Source: Polyangia bacterium (GTDB lineage Bacteria > Myxococcota_A > Polyangia > Nannocystales > Nannocystaceae). Taken from it: a DNA stretch of 64,000 nt. Positions 26,171 through 33,994 of the stretch are shown piece after piece. The stretch covers positions 248,001 to 312,000 of the forward strand of contig JAUIKS010000010.1 in NCBI GenBank assembly GCA_030430565.1, written 5' to 3'. The translations under genes were made by a program, and so were the position numbers. The notes beneath the pieces were generated by a model. It was given only the letters and a program-made list of their open reading frames with translations. It was not told the origin of the DNA and ran no database searches. Numbering within the stretch: position 1 is the first letter of the stretch; the number at the start of each line of letters is the position of its first letter.

Positions 26171-26240
26171 CTTCCTTGTTCGTGGTTCGTGACCTTCGCC
26201 GTCCGTGGCGAGGTCGACGACGGGCAGCCTACGCGGGGTC

Positions 26241-26302
26241 TGCTGACAGCGTGGTGTCAGCATCGTCGCGGCGGCTGACAGGCTGCTGACAGCGTGCTGT
26301 CA
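26241..26302. promoter_or_regulatory. Two TGACA-N6-TGTCA palindromic operators
   Basis: Site 1 is 26241-26262 (8-bp perfect arms TGCTGACA/TGTCAGCA around GCGTGG). Site 2 is 26287-26302 (7-bp perfect arms TGACAGC/GCTGTCA). Both have the same half-site spacing and are 43 bp apart, about four helical turns. An extra half-site GGCTGACAGG lies between them. They lie 71-132 bp upstream of the VOC-WYL-BASS operon. Confidence 0.7.
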
Positions 26303-26580
26303 CTAACTCCGCTTCGTTGTACTAGCACCGATCTCGCTGTTATCTGACTGTTTGGACATGTTTTATGGCGGGCGCCCGTCAGCTGCGAGGATCCTGGGGC
26401 GCCCAGGGCTCGTCGCGGTCGATCGGTGCCCGTGGCGGCCTCGGCGGCCTCGACGCGCGCGTTTGCACGCAAATTCGCCCCCGCAGGCCGCGGATCCGCG
26501 GCGATCGATGGGCGGGTTCACGCTCCGGGCTGATTTTGTTACTGTCGGCCCGCCTCGGAAGAGAAAAAGAGACGAACGCA
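26303..26580. other. Remainder of divergent intergenic region
   Basis: With the operator block this makes 410 gene-free bp. CATGTTTTA occurs at 26357-26365. No Shine-Dalgarno is seen for the lipoprotein starting at 26581; GAGAAAAAGAGA is the only purine-rich stretch before it. Confidence 0.4.
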
Positions 26581-27297
26581 ATGATGAGCCCACGCCGCAC
26601 GACCCCGACCGTTCTCGCCAGCTTCGCCCTCGCGCTCGCCTGCTCGCTGACGCTCGGCTGCAAGACGGACAAGGGGTACCAAGGTAAGCCCAAGTCGGAG
26701 GCCTACAAGTGGATCGATTCGCCGAGCAGCGGCAGCAAAGAGGGCAATTTCATCAAGGTCCCCGGCCTCAAGCTCAGCTTCGAGATCCCCGAGACGCGCT
26801 ACGTGTTCAAGAATTGCTTCGAGCCCAGCCACGAGCCTGAGTCGCCGACGGGCTGGTCGCCGATCGTGCGCTGCACCTCGGCCGCCGATGAGAGCGTCAG
26901 CGAAGAGGACATCGACATGGGCGCGTCGGAGACGGACTTCAGCGAGGAGATCGCGCTGACCTTCTACGTCGGCAAGAAAGAGCGCCCGATCGACGAGCGC
27001 GCCGTCGCGTACTTCCGCAACGCCTACCAGCAGGAGGGCTTCGAGGTCCGCGAGCTCAGCTTCAACGACGACTACCACGACAAGCGCGGCATCTACACGG
27101 AGCTGCTGGCGCCCGGTGACGAGGAGGCCGGCACGGGCAAGACCGAGATCGTCCAGTTCATGTTCACGCGGCCCTCGACCTCCGATGTCGTCTACGTCGC
27201 GCGCATGGAGTACCCCTTCGGGGACACGCGCTCGGTCACCGCCGACTGGAAGTCGATGATGTGGTACTTCCGCTTCGACGAGCAGGCGAAGGAGTAG
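26581..27297 (+). CDS. Lipoprotein of unknown function
   Basis: 238 aa. The signal peptide ends in LTLGC (acyl Cys ~27; an earlier LALAC is an alternative). The mature part (YKWIDSPSSGSKEGNFIKV, LKLSFEIPETRYVFKNC, and IALTFYVGKKERPIDERAVAYFR) resembles a small alpha/beta fold, and a second Cys pair (KNC, VRC) may form a disulfide. I do not recognise the family. Two consecutive ATGs (26581, 26584) are possible starts. A strong terminator lies 24 bp after the stop. Confidence 0.7.
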   Translation: MMSPRRTTPTVLASFALALACSLTLGCKTDKGYQGKPKSEAYKWIDSPSSGSKEGNFIKVPGLKLSFEIPETRYVFKNCFEPSHEPESPTGWSPIVRCTSAADESVSEEDIDMGASETDFSEEIALTFYVGKKERPIDERAVAYFRNAYQQEGFEVRELSFNDDYHDKRGIYTELLAPGDEEAGTGKTEIVQFMFTRPSTSDVVYVARMEYPFGDTRSVTADWKSMMWYFRFDEQAKE

Positions 27298-27320
27298 CGG
27301 CCGCCGCCGTCACGAACGCA

Positions 27321-27348
27321 AAACGCCCGGCCGAGCCGGGCGTTTCTC
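27321..27348. terminator. Strong intrinsic terminator between convergent genes
   Basis: AAACGCCCGGC (27321-27331) and GCCGGGCGTTT (27335-27345) form a perfect 11-bp stem with a CGA loop, with A-rich and T-rich flanks. It can stop the lipoprotein transcript and map from the other side. Confidence 0.85.
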
Positions 27349-27377
27349 GTGGTGCGCTCGCGCGGAGCCGCTGCGGA

Positions 27378-28178
27378 TCAGCTGGCCGCGTCGAGGTCGA
27401 GGTCGGCGGGGACGTAGCCGCCCTTGCGCAGGGTCAGGACCTCGAAGCCCTCCTTGGTCACCAGGATGGTGTGCTCGGCCTGGGCGCTGAGGCGCTGGTC
27501 GAGCGTGACCGCGGTCCAGCCGTCATCGAGGATCTCGCAGTCGGCGGTGCCGAGGTTGATCATCGGCTCGATGGTGAAGGTCATGCCGGCCTTCATGCGG
27601 CGCCCGGTGCCGCGCCTGCCGACGTGCGAGACCTGGGGCGCCATGTGGAACTCGCGCCCGATGCCGTGCCCGCAGAACACCTCGACCACGCCGTAGCCGT
27701 GGCGACCGGCCGCGTACTCGTAGATCGACGCGCCGATGTTTCCGAGCCGCTTGCCCGGCGCGACCTCGCGGATCCCGAGCCACAGGCACTCGCGGGTCAC
27801 GTCGATCAGCTTGCGCGCGCGCGCGTCGATCTCGCCGACCGCGAACATGTCCGAGCAGTCACCGAAGTAGCCGTCGAGCGTGGTCGTGATGTCGAGGTTG
27901 ATGATGTCGCCGTCGCGCAGGATCTGCTTGTCGTTGGGGATGCCGTGACAGACGACCTCGTTGACGGAGGTGCAGATCGACTTCGGGAACCCCTTGTAGT
28001 TGAGCGGCGAGGGGTAGGCGCCGTGGTCCATGATGTAGTCGTGGCACAGCTTGTTGAGCGCGCCGGTCGAGACCCCTGGCTTGACGTAGGGTTCAATGAA
28101 CTCGAGGACAGACGCGGCGAGCCGGCAGGTCGCGCGCATCTTCTCGATCTCGTGGGCGTTCTTGATTTCGACAGCCAT
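27378..28178 (-). CDS. map: Methionine aminopeptidase type I
   Basis: 266 aa. Removes the initiator Met from nascent chains in the cytoplasm. Metal ligands in order: Asp in GDIINLDIT, Asp in GDCSDMF, His in GHGIGREFH, Glu in FTIEPM and Glu in AEHTILV; all five are present. HGIPN and NEVVCHG also match the type I core. The length is that of a plain type I enzyme without an SH3-like N-terminal extension. The ATG at 28178 (MAVEIKNAHEIEKM) is the only start that fits the family N-terminus. It is the housekeeping copy as far as the window shows. Confidence 0.95.
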   Translation of the reverse strand: MAVEIKNAHEIEKMRATCRLAASVLEFIEPYVKPGVSTGALNKLCHDYIMDHGAYPSPLNYKGFPKSICTSVNEVVCHGIPNDKQILRDGDIINLDITTTLDGYFGDCSDMFAVGEIDARARKLIDVTRECLWLGIREVAPGKRLGNIGASIYEYAAGRHGYGVVEVFCGHGIGREFHMAPQVSHVGRRGTGRRMKAGMTFTIEPMINLGTADCEILDDGWTAVTLDQRLSAQAEHTILVTKEGFEVLTLRKGGYVPADLDLDAAS

Positions 28179-28488
28179 AGCTCGGTTCGTCAGGGTCGAT
28201 AAACGGCAAATTGCGGCAGCAGCGCCAGCCTGGCGACCGTGATGGGCCACGGAGCGCAGGCGCGCAACCATCGCTAGCGTATCACGCGAGGTCAAGCGAT
28301 CAGACGCGTGACAGCCCGCTCGGAGGCGCGAAGGAGAGCGCGAAGGAGAGCGCGAGGGAGGGCGCGAAGGAGCGCAGAGCGGAGCGCGAAGGAGCGCGAA
28401 GGACGGACGACGCAGGACACGAAGCCGGGCGCGAACAGGCTGTCGCGCGCTGGCGGGCTCGGCGAAGCTGTGCCAGATTCAGCCGCCC
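28179..28488. other. Divergent map / ATPase intergenic region
   Basis: 310 bp. It holds the purine-rich tandem repeat at 28326-28404 and CAGATT (28474-28479), which lies 9 nt before the ATG at 28489 and could be a leaderless-type -10. No gene seen. Confidence 0.45.
28326..28404 (+). repeat. 12-bp purine-rich tandem repeat
   Basis: About six to seven units of GCGCGAAGGAGA and close variants. It lies between map and the ATPase gene. No frame through it has a supported start. Confidence 0.75.
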
Positions 28489-29472
28489 ATGTCCGTGGCG
28501 GAAAACGCTTCGGGGAGCCCACTCACCGCGTCCCAGGTGCTCGACGCGCTCGCCGAGCGTGAGCTGTTGATCATCAGCGGCAAGGGCGGCGTGGGGCGGA
28601 CCGCGATGTCAGCGATGCTGGGCCTCGAGCTCGCGCGGCGCGGTCGTCGCGTGTTGGTCGCGACGGTCGGGCAAGACGACCGGCTCGCGTGGATGCTCGG
28701 GCACACAACGCTGGCAGACGTCCCCCAGGAGCTCGCGCCACGCCTGTTTATCCAGCGCGTCGTGCCGCACGTCTGCGTGCGTGAGTACGGCAGCATGATC
28801 CTCAAGAGCGAGCGCCTGTCCTCCGCGGTGTTCGGCAACAAGCTCATGCGTCGACTGCTGCGCGCGATCCCGGGGCTCGACGACTACGCGGTCCTCGGGA
28901 AGTTGTGGCACGTGGCCTGTCGCGCGCGCGCGTACGACACCGTGATCTTCGACGGTCCGGCGACCGGGCATCTCCGCTACAACCTCGGCGTCCCGCGGAC
29001 GATCTTGAGCACCGTCCCGCGCGGGCCGCTCACCGCCGAGGCCCGGCGGATGGTCGACGCGCTCGAGGACCCCACGCGGGTGCAGGCGGTCCTGGTCGGG
29101 CTACCGGCGCGCTGGCCGTTGACCGAGCTGGGGGAGCTCGCGGCCTCGCTCCGTGAGGAGCTGCACGTCGAGATCGGGGCGATTCTCGTCAACGGGATGT
29201 GGCCGGTGGAGGTCCCGATGATCCCGCCTGACGCGCTCCCCGCCGCCGAGGAGGTCGAGACCTTCTTCTCGGTGACGCGGACGATCGCCGAGCAGGCGCG
29301 GCGGCAGCAGGACAACGTCGCCGCGTGGATCGCTGACGAGCGGCGAGCAGGGCGCGCGCCGGTCGCCCTCGAGATCCCGTGGCGGTGGGAGGGGCTCTCG
29401 AGCCTCGAGGACATGCAGGCGCTGTGCGCCGCGCTGCCGCGCTGTGTGGTGCGCGCGGGAGGTCGCGCGTGA
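28489..29472 (+). CDS. Get3/ArsA-like ATPase with altered P-loop (BagA-like)
   Basis: 327 aa. The deviant Walker A reads GKGGVGRT (31-38): the Get3/ArsA signature Lys at position 2 is kept, but the P-loop Lys is Arg. The nucleotide sandwich continues with VLVATVGQDD (switch-like) and VIFDGPATGHLRYN, where Get3 proteins have the DTAPTGHTLR element. No ArsA metal-site Cys pattern and no membrane helix. It resembles the first member of the mycobacterial Rv3679/Rv3680 (BagA/BagB) pair. Its partner at 30077 has the reciprocal change. The product is probably cytoplasmic, half of an ATP-dependent targeting or chaperone-type dimer. Confidence 0.8.
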   Translation: MSVAENASGSPLTASQVLDALAERELLIISGKGGVGRTAMSAMLGLELARRGRRVLVATVGQDDRLAWMLGHTTLADVPQELAPRLFIQRVVPHVCVREYGSMILKSERLSSAVFGNKLMRRLLRAIPGLDDYAVLGKLWHVACRARAYDTVIFDGPATGHLRYNLGVPRTILSTVPRGPLTAEARRMVDALEDPTRVQAVLVGLPARWPLTELGELAASLREELHVEIGAILVNGMWPVEVPMIPPDALPAAEEVETFFSVTRTIAEQARRQQDNVAAWIADERRAGRAPVALEIPWRWEGLSSLEDMQALCAALPRCVVRAGGRA

Positions 29473-29483
29473 CGGCCGCTGGT

Positions 29484-30035
29484 TTAGCTCGCGTCCTCGA
29501 GCGGCGCGATCTCGCAGAGCAGCGCGCCGCTCTCGACGGTGTCGCCCTCGCGGACCTTGAGGCCGCGGATCGTGCCGTCGATGGGCGCGTACATCTCGTT
29601 CTCCATCTTCATGGCCTCGATGATGATCACCGGCGCGCCCTGGGCCACGCGGTCGCCCTCGGCGACCAGCGTCTTGATCACGCGGCCGGGCATCGGCGCC
29701 TCGAGGCGCGACGCGCCGCCGCCGGCGCCCGCGCGCTCGGCGAGCGCGGCCTCGAGGGCGGCCTCGCGCGCCGTCTTGATCGAGAGGTTGAGCCCGCGCC
29801 CGGCGATCGCGACGCTCGCCGGGGCCGCTTGACCGTCGAGGGTCACGCGCAGCTGGGAAGCCTGTCCTTCTGGGCATACGACCACGCTGTCGTCCGGGGC
29901 CGCGCGAACTTCGAAGCGCTCGCCGTTCACGGTCACCAGCGCGACGTCGTCCGCTGCCGCGTCGCGGCCCGTGAGGACCTCGACATCTCGCTCCTCGCCC
30001 TCGACGACTACCTTGAACCTGGATGGTCCCGTCAC
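29484..30035 (-). CDS. Biotin carboxyl carrier-type protein
   Basis: 183 aa. The C-terminal biotinyl domain has EAMKMEN with the biotinylated Lys at ~143, preceded by APMPGRVIKTLVAEGDRVAQG and followed by GTIRGLKVREGDTV. The N-terminal ~85 residues form a separate small domain (FKVVVEGEERDVEVL) like that of propionyl/methylcrotonyl-CoA carboxylase alpha C-termini or decarboxylase gamma subunits. It carries carboxybiotin between a carboxylase and a carboxyltransferase, neither of which is in the window. It lies antisense between the two ATPase genes, converging with the first and diverging from the second. Confidence 0.9.
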   Translation of the reverse strand: MTGPSRFKVVVEGEERDVEVLTGRDAAADDVALVTVNGERFEVRAAPDDSVVVCPEGQASQLRVTLDGQAAPASVAIAGRGLNLSIKTAREAALEAALAERAGAGGGASRLEAPMPGRVIKTLVAEGDRVAQGAPVIIIEAMKMENEMYAPIDGTIRGLKVREGDTVESGALLCEIAPLEDAS

Positions 30036-30076
30036 GGTCGGGAAGACTAACAGACTCCAGCCACCCCACGCGATCC

Positions 30077-31216
30077 ATGCCCGCTGAGCCCTCCACGCCC
30101 ACGAAGCCCCCGTTGCCGCTCAACCCGCAGCGTCGGGTGGTGCTGTGCGTGGGCCCCGGCGGGGTCGGCAAGACCACCTGCGCGGCGACCTTGGCCCTGG
30201 CGGCCGCCCGCGAGGGCAAGAAGGTGCTCGTCGTGACGATCGACCCCTCGCGTCGGCTCGCGCAGGCCCTCGGCTTTGACGCCAGCGCGAAGCCCGGCAC
30301 CGAGCTGGAGGTCCAGCTCCCCGCAGGCGCGGCGGGCTCGGGCACGCTGAAGGCGCTGCTGCTCGACGGCAAGGTCGTCTTCGATCGGCTCGTGCGCGGC
30401 TACGCGAGCGACGCGGCCGCGGCCGAGAAGATCCTGCGCAACCCGATCTACCGCGCGACGACGGAGCATCTCGGCGGCGCGCTCGAGTACGCGGCGATGG
30501 CTCAGCTGCGTCTGCTCTACGACGAGGGGCGACACGACCTCCTGGTGCTCGACACGCCGCCCACCGCGAACGCGCTCGAGTTCTTGGCCGCGCCGGACCG
30601 CGTGCAGGAGCTCGTCACGAACCCGGCGATCCGCCTGCTCACAGGGACAGGAACCTTCGGCGCGCGGGTGCTGGGGATCGGCAACCGGGTCGTGCTCAAG
30701 GCGCTCGGGGCGGTCGGGGGCGGGCAGTTCATCGAGGAGCTCGGCGCCTTCCTGCGCGAGTTCGCCGTGGTCCTGAGCGCGTTCCGTGAGCGCGCCGGCG
30801 ACTTTCAGGAGCTCCTGACCTCCGCCGCGACCGGCGTGATCCTGACGACCTCGGCCTCGCAGTTCAGCGTCCGCGAGGCGCTCGCCTTCCTCGAGGTCCT
30901 GCGTCAGCGATCGCTGCGCGTCGACGCGGTGGTGCTCAACCGGATGATCCCGGCGTTCCCCGAGCCGCCCGCGCGCGAGCGCGTCGCGCGGGCGCTGGAG
31001 ACGCTCGATGATGTCGGCGCGCGCGAGCTCGAGGCGCTCATGGACAGCTACCGCGGGATCCGCGTGCAGGGCCAGCGCAGCCTCGCGGCCGTCCAGACGC
31101 TGGCGCGGGCCTACCCCTCGATCCCGGTGTGGGCGTTGCCCCGGCGCGAGCCGCCCCCCAACTCGCTGCGCGAGCTGGCTTCGCTGGGCGACCAGTTCAT
31201 CCGCGTCGCCGGGTGA
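30077..31216 (+). CDS. Get3/ArsA-like ATPase lacking signature Lys (BagB-like)
   Basis: 379 aa. Walker A reads GPGGVGKTT (26-34): the P-loop Lys is intact but the second-position signature Lys is Pro. Further motifs are VLVVTIDPSRRLAQALG (switch I region) and LLVLDTPPTANALEFL (switch II, DTPPTxNAL), both very like mycobacterial Rv3680/BagB. A helical region (YRATTEHLGGALEYAAMAQL) follows as in that subfamily. The ATG at 30077 gives a short Pro-rich N-terminus; no clear ribosome binding site. Paired with the gene at 28489 it likely forms a heterodimer in which each protein supplies the lysine missing from the other. Confidence 0.85.
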   Translation: MPAEPSTPTKPPLPLNPQRRVVLCVGPGGVGKTTCAATLALAAAREGKKVLVVTIDPSRRLAQALGFDASAKPGTELEVQLPAGAAGSGTLKALLLDGKVVFDRLVRGYASDAAAAEKILRNPIYRATTEHLGGALEYAAMAQLRLLYDEGRHDLLVLDTPPTANALEFLAAPDRVQELVTNPAIRLLTGTGTFGARVLGIGNRVVLKALGAVGGGQFIEELGAFLREFAVVLSAFRERAGDFQELLTSAATGVILTTSASQFSVREALAFLEVLRQRSLRVDAVVLNRMIPAFPEPPARERVARALETLDDVGARELEALMDSYRGIRVQGQRSLAAVQTLARAYPSIPVWALPRREPPPNSLRELASLGDQFIRVAG

Positions 31217-31317
31217 GCGCGCGCCAAGTGATATGGCGAAATGTTCAGGTTAGCTGCCCGCGGGCCGGTTCGCGCGCGGGCGACAATTCGCCGCGTGATC
31301 GATAAGCTCGAGCCGTG

Positions 31318-32211
31318 ATGGTTTGTCGTCGAAATTGGAGACGAGGTGGGTCGTCGGCGCTCGGTTTGTCGATGGCGCTGGCGCTGGGCTGCGGCGGGAC
31401 GCCCGTCGAGGGCAGCGGCGGCACGAGCGACGCGTCGGACACGGAGGACACGGGCGGCGGTGGGGGCACCACCGCGGGCCCCAGCACCACGGGCGGCAGC
31501 ACCGGCGCCGGCCCTGGCGGCAGCGGCGGGATGACCGACGGGACCACGGGGATGATCGACCCGACGGAGTCGACCGTGGATCCGACCACGGGCAGCCCGA
31601 TGACGACGATCGATCCGATGACGACGACGGATCCGATGACGACGACGGATCCGATGACGACGACGGAGCCGATGACGACGACGGATCCGATGACGACGAC
31701 GGAGCCGATGACGACCTCGGACTCCGGGATGGGGGAGGGCTGCCTCGGGATCGAGACGTTCACGCTCGATGTCGACGACGCCGACCTCTCGGGCGGCTGG
31801 TACTCGGACTACGCGCTGCTCGTCAACAAGGACGTCGCGCGTTATGACGTCGGCGGCGGGGACGGCAACAACAACGGGGCGGTCTGGACGCTCGACATCC
31901 CCTGCGAGGACGAGTGGCGGGTCTGGGTTCGTTTCCTCGACGACGGCGACGAGGATGACTTCGACCTGCGCGTTGACGGCGTGCCGAACCCCCAGTGGGC
32001 GCGCTTCGACGGTCACTGCGACTGGAGCGTCCTCACCTACCGGTGGCGCCAGATCAACTGGCGTCAGGACGGCGAGAGCTGCGACGACAACCTCGGCGAC
32101 CCGTGGGTTCAGAGCTGGGGCCCCGGCCCCCACGAGCTGCACTTCAAGTATCGCTCGAGCGAGGCGATCGCCGACGTCGTGGTGACGAACGACCCGGGCT
32201 ACAGCCCCTAG
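31318..32211 (+). CDS. Lipoprotein with MTTTDP repeat linker and C-terminal beta domain
   Basis: 297 aa. LALGC is the lipobox (acyl Cys ~25). A Gly/Thr-rich linker follows, with six MTTTDP/MTTTEP hexamers. The C-terminal ~155 residues (GIETFTLDVDDADLSGGW, EDEWRVWVRFLDDGDEDDF, PGPHELHFKYRSSEAIADV) look like a carbohydrate-binding or concanavalin-like beta-sandwich, with Cys pairs. Similar folds occur in myxobacterial surface proteins. ATG 31318 follows TAAGCT at 9 nt; GTG 31315 is an alternative. The TAG stop lies inside the left copy of the 23-bp inverted repeat that brackets the island to the right. Confidence 0.75.
   Translation: MVCRRNWRRGGSSALGLSMALALGCGGTPVEGSGGTSDASDTEDTGGGGGTTAGPSTTGGSTGAGPGGSGGMTDGTTGMIDPTESTVDPTTGSPMTTIDPMTTTDPMTTTDPMTTTEPMTTTDPMTTTEPMTTSDSGMGEGCLGIETFTLDVDDADLSGGWYSDYALLVNKDVARYDVGGGDGNNNGAVWTLDIPCEDEWRVWVRFLDDGDEDDFDLRVDGVPNPQWARFDGHCDWSVLTYRWRQINWRQDGESCDDNLGDPWVQSWGPGPHELHFKYRSSEAIADVVVTNDPGYSP
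31597..31716 (+). repeat. 18-bp tandem repeat in lipoprotein linker
   Basis: Six full units of CCGATGACGACGACGGAT with G/T changes, plus a partial, coding P-M-T-T-T-(D/E/I). In-frame copy-number change would alter linker length. Confidence 0.85.
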
Positions 32212-32230
32212 CAGCCCGTGGCGAAAGTCC
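32208..32230 (+). repeat. Left 23-bp inverted repeat of the accessory island
   Basis: Begins CTAGCAGCCCG and ends GGCGAAAGTCC. It is the exact reverse complement of 38138-38160. Weaker similarity continues for about 50 bp to the right. It overlaps the stop codon of the upstream lipoprotein gene. Confidence 0.8.
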
Positions 32231-32373
32231 ACGCGCCGTCTCGCTTGGTCTTTCCGCCGCTGGCTTCGTTGGCGAAACTCGTAGTACGCCCGGAACGAAC
32301 GCACGCTAAGTTAGGTCTTTGAGATCATTGTGATTTTCGGTGGCGCGGGATCCGTGTGCCCGCTGGGTGCCAC

Positions 32374-33492
32374 CTACTCGTCTCGATCTTCGTGTTCCTC
32401 ATCCTCGCGCAGGCGCCTGATCGCGTCCTCTTCAACCTCCGAGACCAAGTGCATGTAGACCTCGGTGGTCGAGAGCTTGGCGTGACCGGCGAGCTTCTGG
32501 ATCGTCCGCACGTGTACGCCCCGCAGCACGAGCTGCGAGCAGAATGTGTGCCGAAGGACATGCGGCCCCGAGCGCTCGAGACCCGCCTCGCGCTGCGCGA
32601 GCGCGAGGCGACGCGTGAGCGACGTCGGCGTCATGTGACGTCCGCGGGCGTTCGTGAGCACGTGCTCGCCGCGACGCTCGAGCGCGCGCAGAGCTCGGTC
32701 GAGCGGCGCCGTGATCGGGACCCAACGCGGGCGTCCGCCCTTCGGCGTACGCAGGATCCAGCCGGTGTCCGGCTTGCACGCGCGCACGAGGTTGTCGCAG
32801 ACGTACAGCTTGCCGCGGTCGAGATGCACATTCGACCACCGCAGCCCGAGAATCTCGCCGCAGCGTAGGCCCGCGTCGCCGCCCAGGCGGACGCCGACGC
32901 GAGTCTTAGGGCCGTGCGCCCGCGCGGCGCGGGTGAGCCGGCGGTATTCGGCAAAATCGTAGAACTGCGGATGCCGCTCGGGCTGCTTGACGCTCGTGAA
33001 CGCCGGGCGCGTCTTGATCACGCCCCAGCGCTCCGCACACCGGAGAATCGAGCTGAGCTGCTTGAGCTGCTTGTTGACGGTCGTCGCGGCGAGCTTGCGC
33101 CGCTTGAGCGCCTGGACGTGCCGCGCCTCGAGGCGATCAAGCCGGATGGCCCCGAGAACAGGTAGAAAGTGGTTCTTGATGGAGTTCTCGTAGTCGATCT
33201 GCGTGGTCGGGCTGAGCCGGTTCGCGCGCACGTGGTCCTGTATGAACCGCGGCACGAACTCGGCGAAGGTCGGGACCGCGCGTTTCGTGGTCTTGGACTC
33301 CTTTCCGGGCGGACCGTGACGCACGATGTGAGCCTCTCGACGCTGCGCCCAGCGAAGCGCCTGCGTCCGGCTGCTGCCGGGCGCTCGCACGCGCTCGCGA
33401 AATCGGGTGCCGTCGGGAAGTCTCACGCGTATATCGGCCTGCCAGTGTGTCTCCCCGCTGGGGAGTGTTCGCTGTCGTACGGTCACTGCCAT
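32374..33492 (-). CDS. Tyrosine recombinase (phage-type integrase)
   Basis: 372 aa. Residues ~1-60 form an arm-binding-like N-terminus (MAVTVRQRTLPSGETHWQAD), ~74-160 a SAM-like core-binding domain, and ~175-360 the catalytic domain. Catalytic residues: Arg210 (GLRCGEILGL), His311 and Arg314 (HVLRHTF), His337 (LAGHAKL), Tyr346 (TTEVYMHL). All are present, so it should be active. CAAGGAG lies before the ATG, unlike most genes in the window, which suits an imported gene. It marks the 32.2-38.2 kb stretch as an integrated element. It is not an integron integrase: there is no additional alpha-helix insertion between the box I and box II regions that I can see. Confidence 0.92.
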   Translation of the reverse strand: MAVTVRQRTLPSGETHWQADIRVRLPDGTRFRERVRAPGSSRTQALRWAQRREAHIVRHGPPGKESKTTKRAVPTFAEFVPRFIQDHVRANRLSPTTQIDYENSIKNHFLPVLGAIRLDRLEARHVQALKRRKLAATTVNKQLKQLSSILRCAERWGVIKTRPAFTSVKQPERHPQFYDFAEYRRLTRAARAHGPKTRVGVRLGGDAGLRCGEILGLRWSNVHLDRGKLYVCDNLVRACKPDTGWILRTPKGGRPRWVPITAPLDRALRALERRGEHVLTNARGRHMTPTSLTRRLALAQREAGLERSGPHVLRHTFCSQLVLRGVHVRTIQKLAGHAKLSTTEVYMHLVSEVEEDAIRRLREDEEHEDRDE

Positions 33493-33546
33493 GCTGTGTC
33501 TCCTTGTCGTGGCAGCCCGCTGTCCGTCATTCGTTGAAGGCGTGGT

Positions 33547-33942
33547 TCAAGCTGGCCCACCGAACAGATCGACGAGCGCGCGCCACGGAGCGCCCGCAGC
33601 CATGGCGTAGCGAGCCGCGTCTTGGAGGCGACCGGCCGCGAAATGTTCAACCGCGAGCCGGGCCTCGGGCGCGCCGACGAGTTGCTCGAGCGTGTGGACC
33701 TGGATCAGCTCAACGCGCCGCGACGGTCCGAGCGAGGACGGCGCGATCATGAGCTGGTGTGTCTCGACACGCGGCCCTTCGCACGCGTAGGCGTCGACGG
33801 CCCCCCGCACGATCAGCTCGACGCGGCCGCCGTCGCGTAGGCGGAATACGGCGCCGCGGCTGATGTCGCTGAGCGCGGGGTCGGCGAAGCCGTGATCGAG
33901 GCGGATCACGTTGATGGTCGGGACGTTGGGCGGCGTTGTCAT
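33547..33942 (-). CDS. Conserved small protein, paralogue of the 42.2-kb gene
   Basis: 131 aa with no signal peptide. The core (AVFRLRDGGRVEL, HQLMIAPS, RRVELIQVHTLEQLVGAPEA, DAARYAMAAGAPWRAL) matches, over ~100 residues, the protein coded at 42240-42797 (AVFRLRDGSRVEL, HQLMIATP, RVELVQVADLRALVGAPEA, DAARYASAAGPRWAAL). Function is unknown; the short beta-rich first half and helical end suggest a small ligand- or protein-binding module. GAGGAG precedes the ATG. It sits 54 bp upstream of the integrase on the same strand and probably forms an operon with it, and it is divergent from the MerR-like gene across an iteron array. Confidence 0.75.
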   Translation of the reverse strand: MTTPPNVPTINVIRLDHGFADPALSDISRGAVFRLRDGGRVELIVRGAVDAYACEGPRVETHQLMIAPSSLGPSRRVELIQVHTLEQLVGAPEARLAVEHFAAGRLQDAARYAMAAGAPWRALVDLFGGPA

Positions 33943-33994
33943 GATCGTGTCTCCTCGTGTTCAGGTGCGTCGGTTGCGCGATCGCTTGTCGCAG

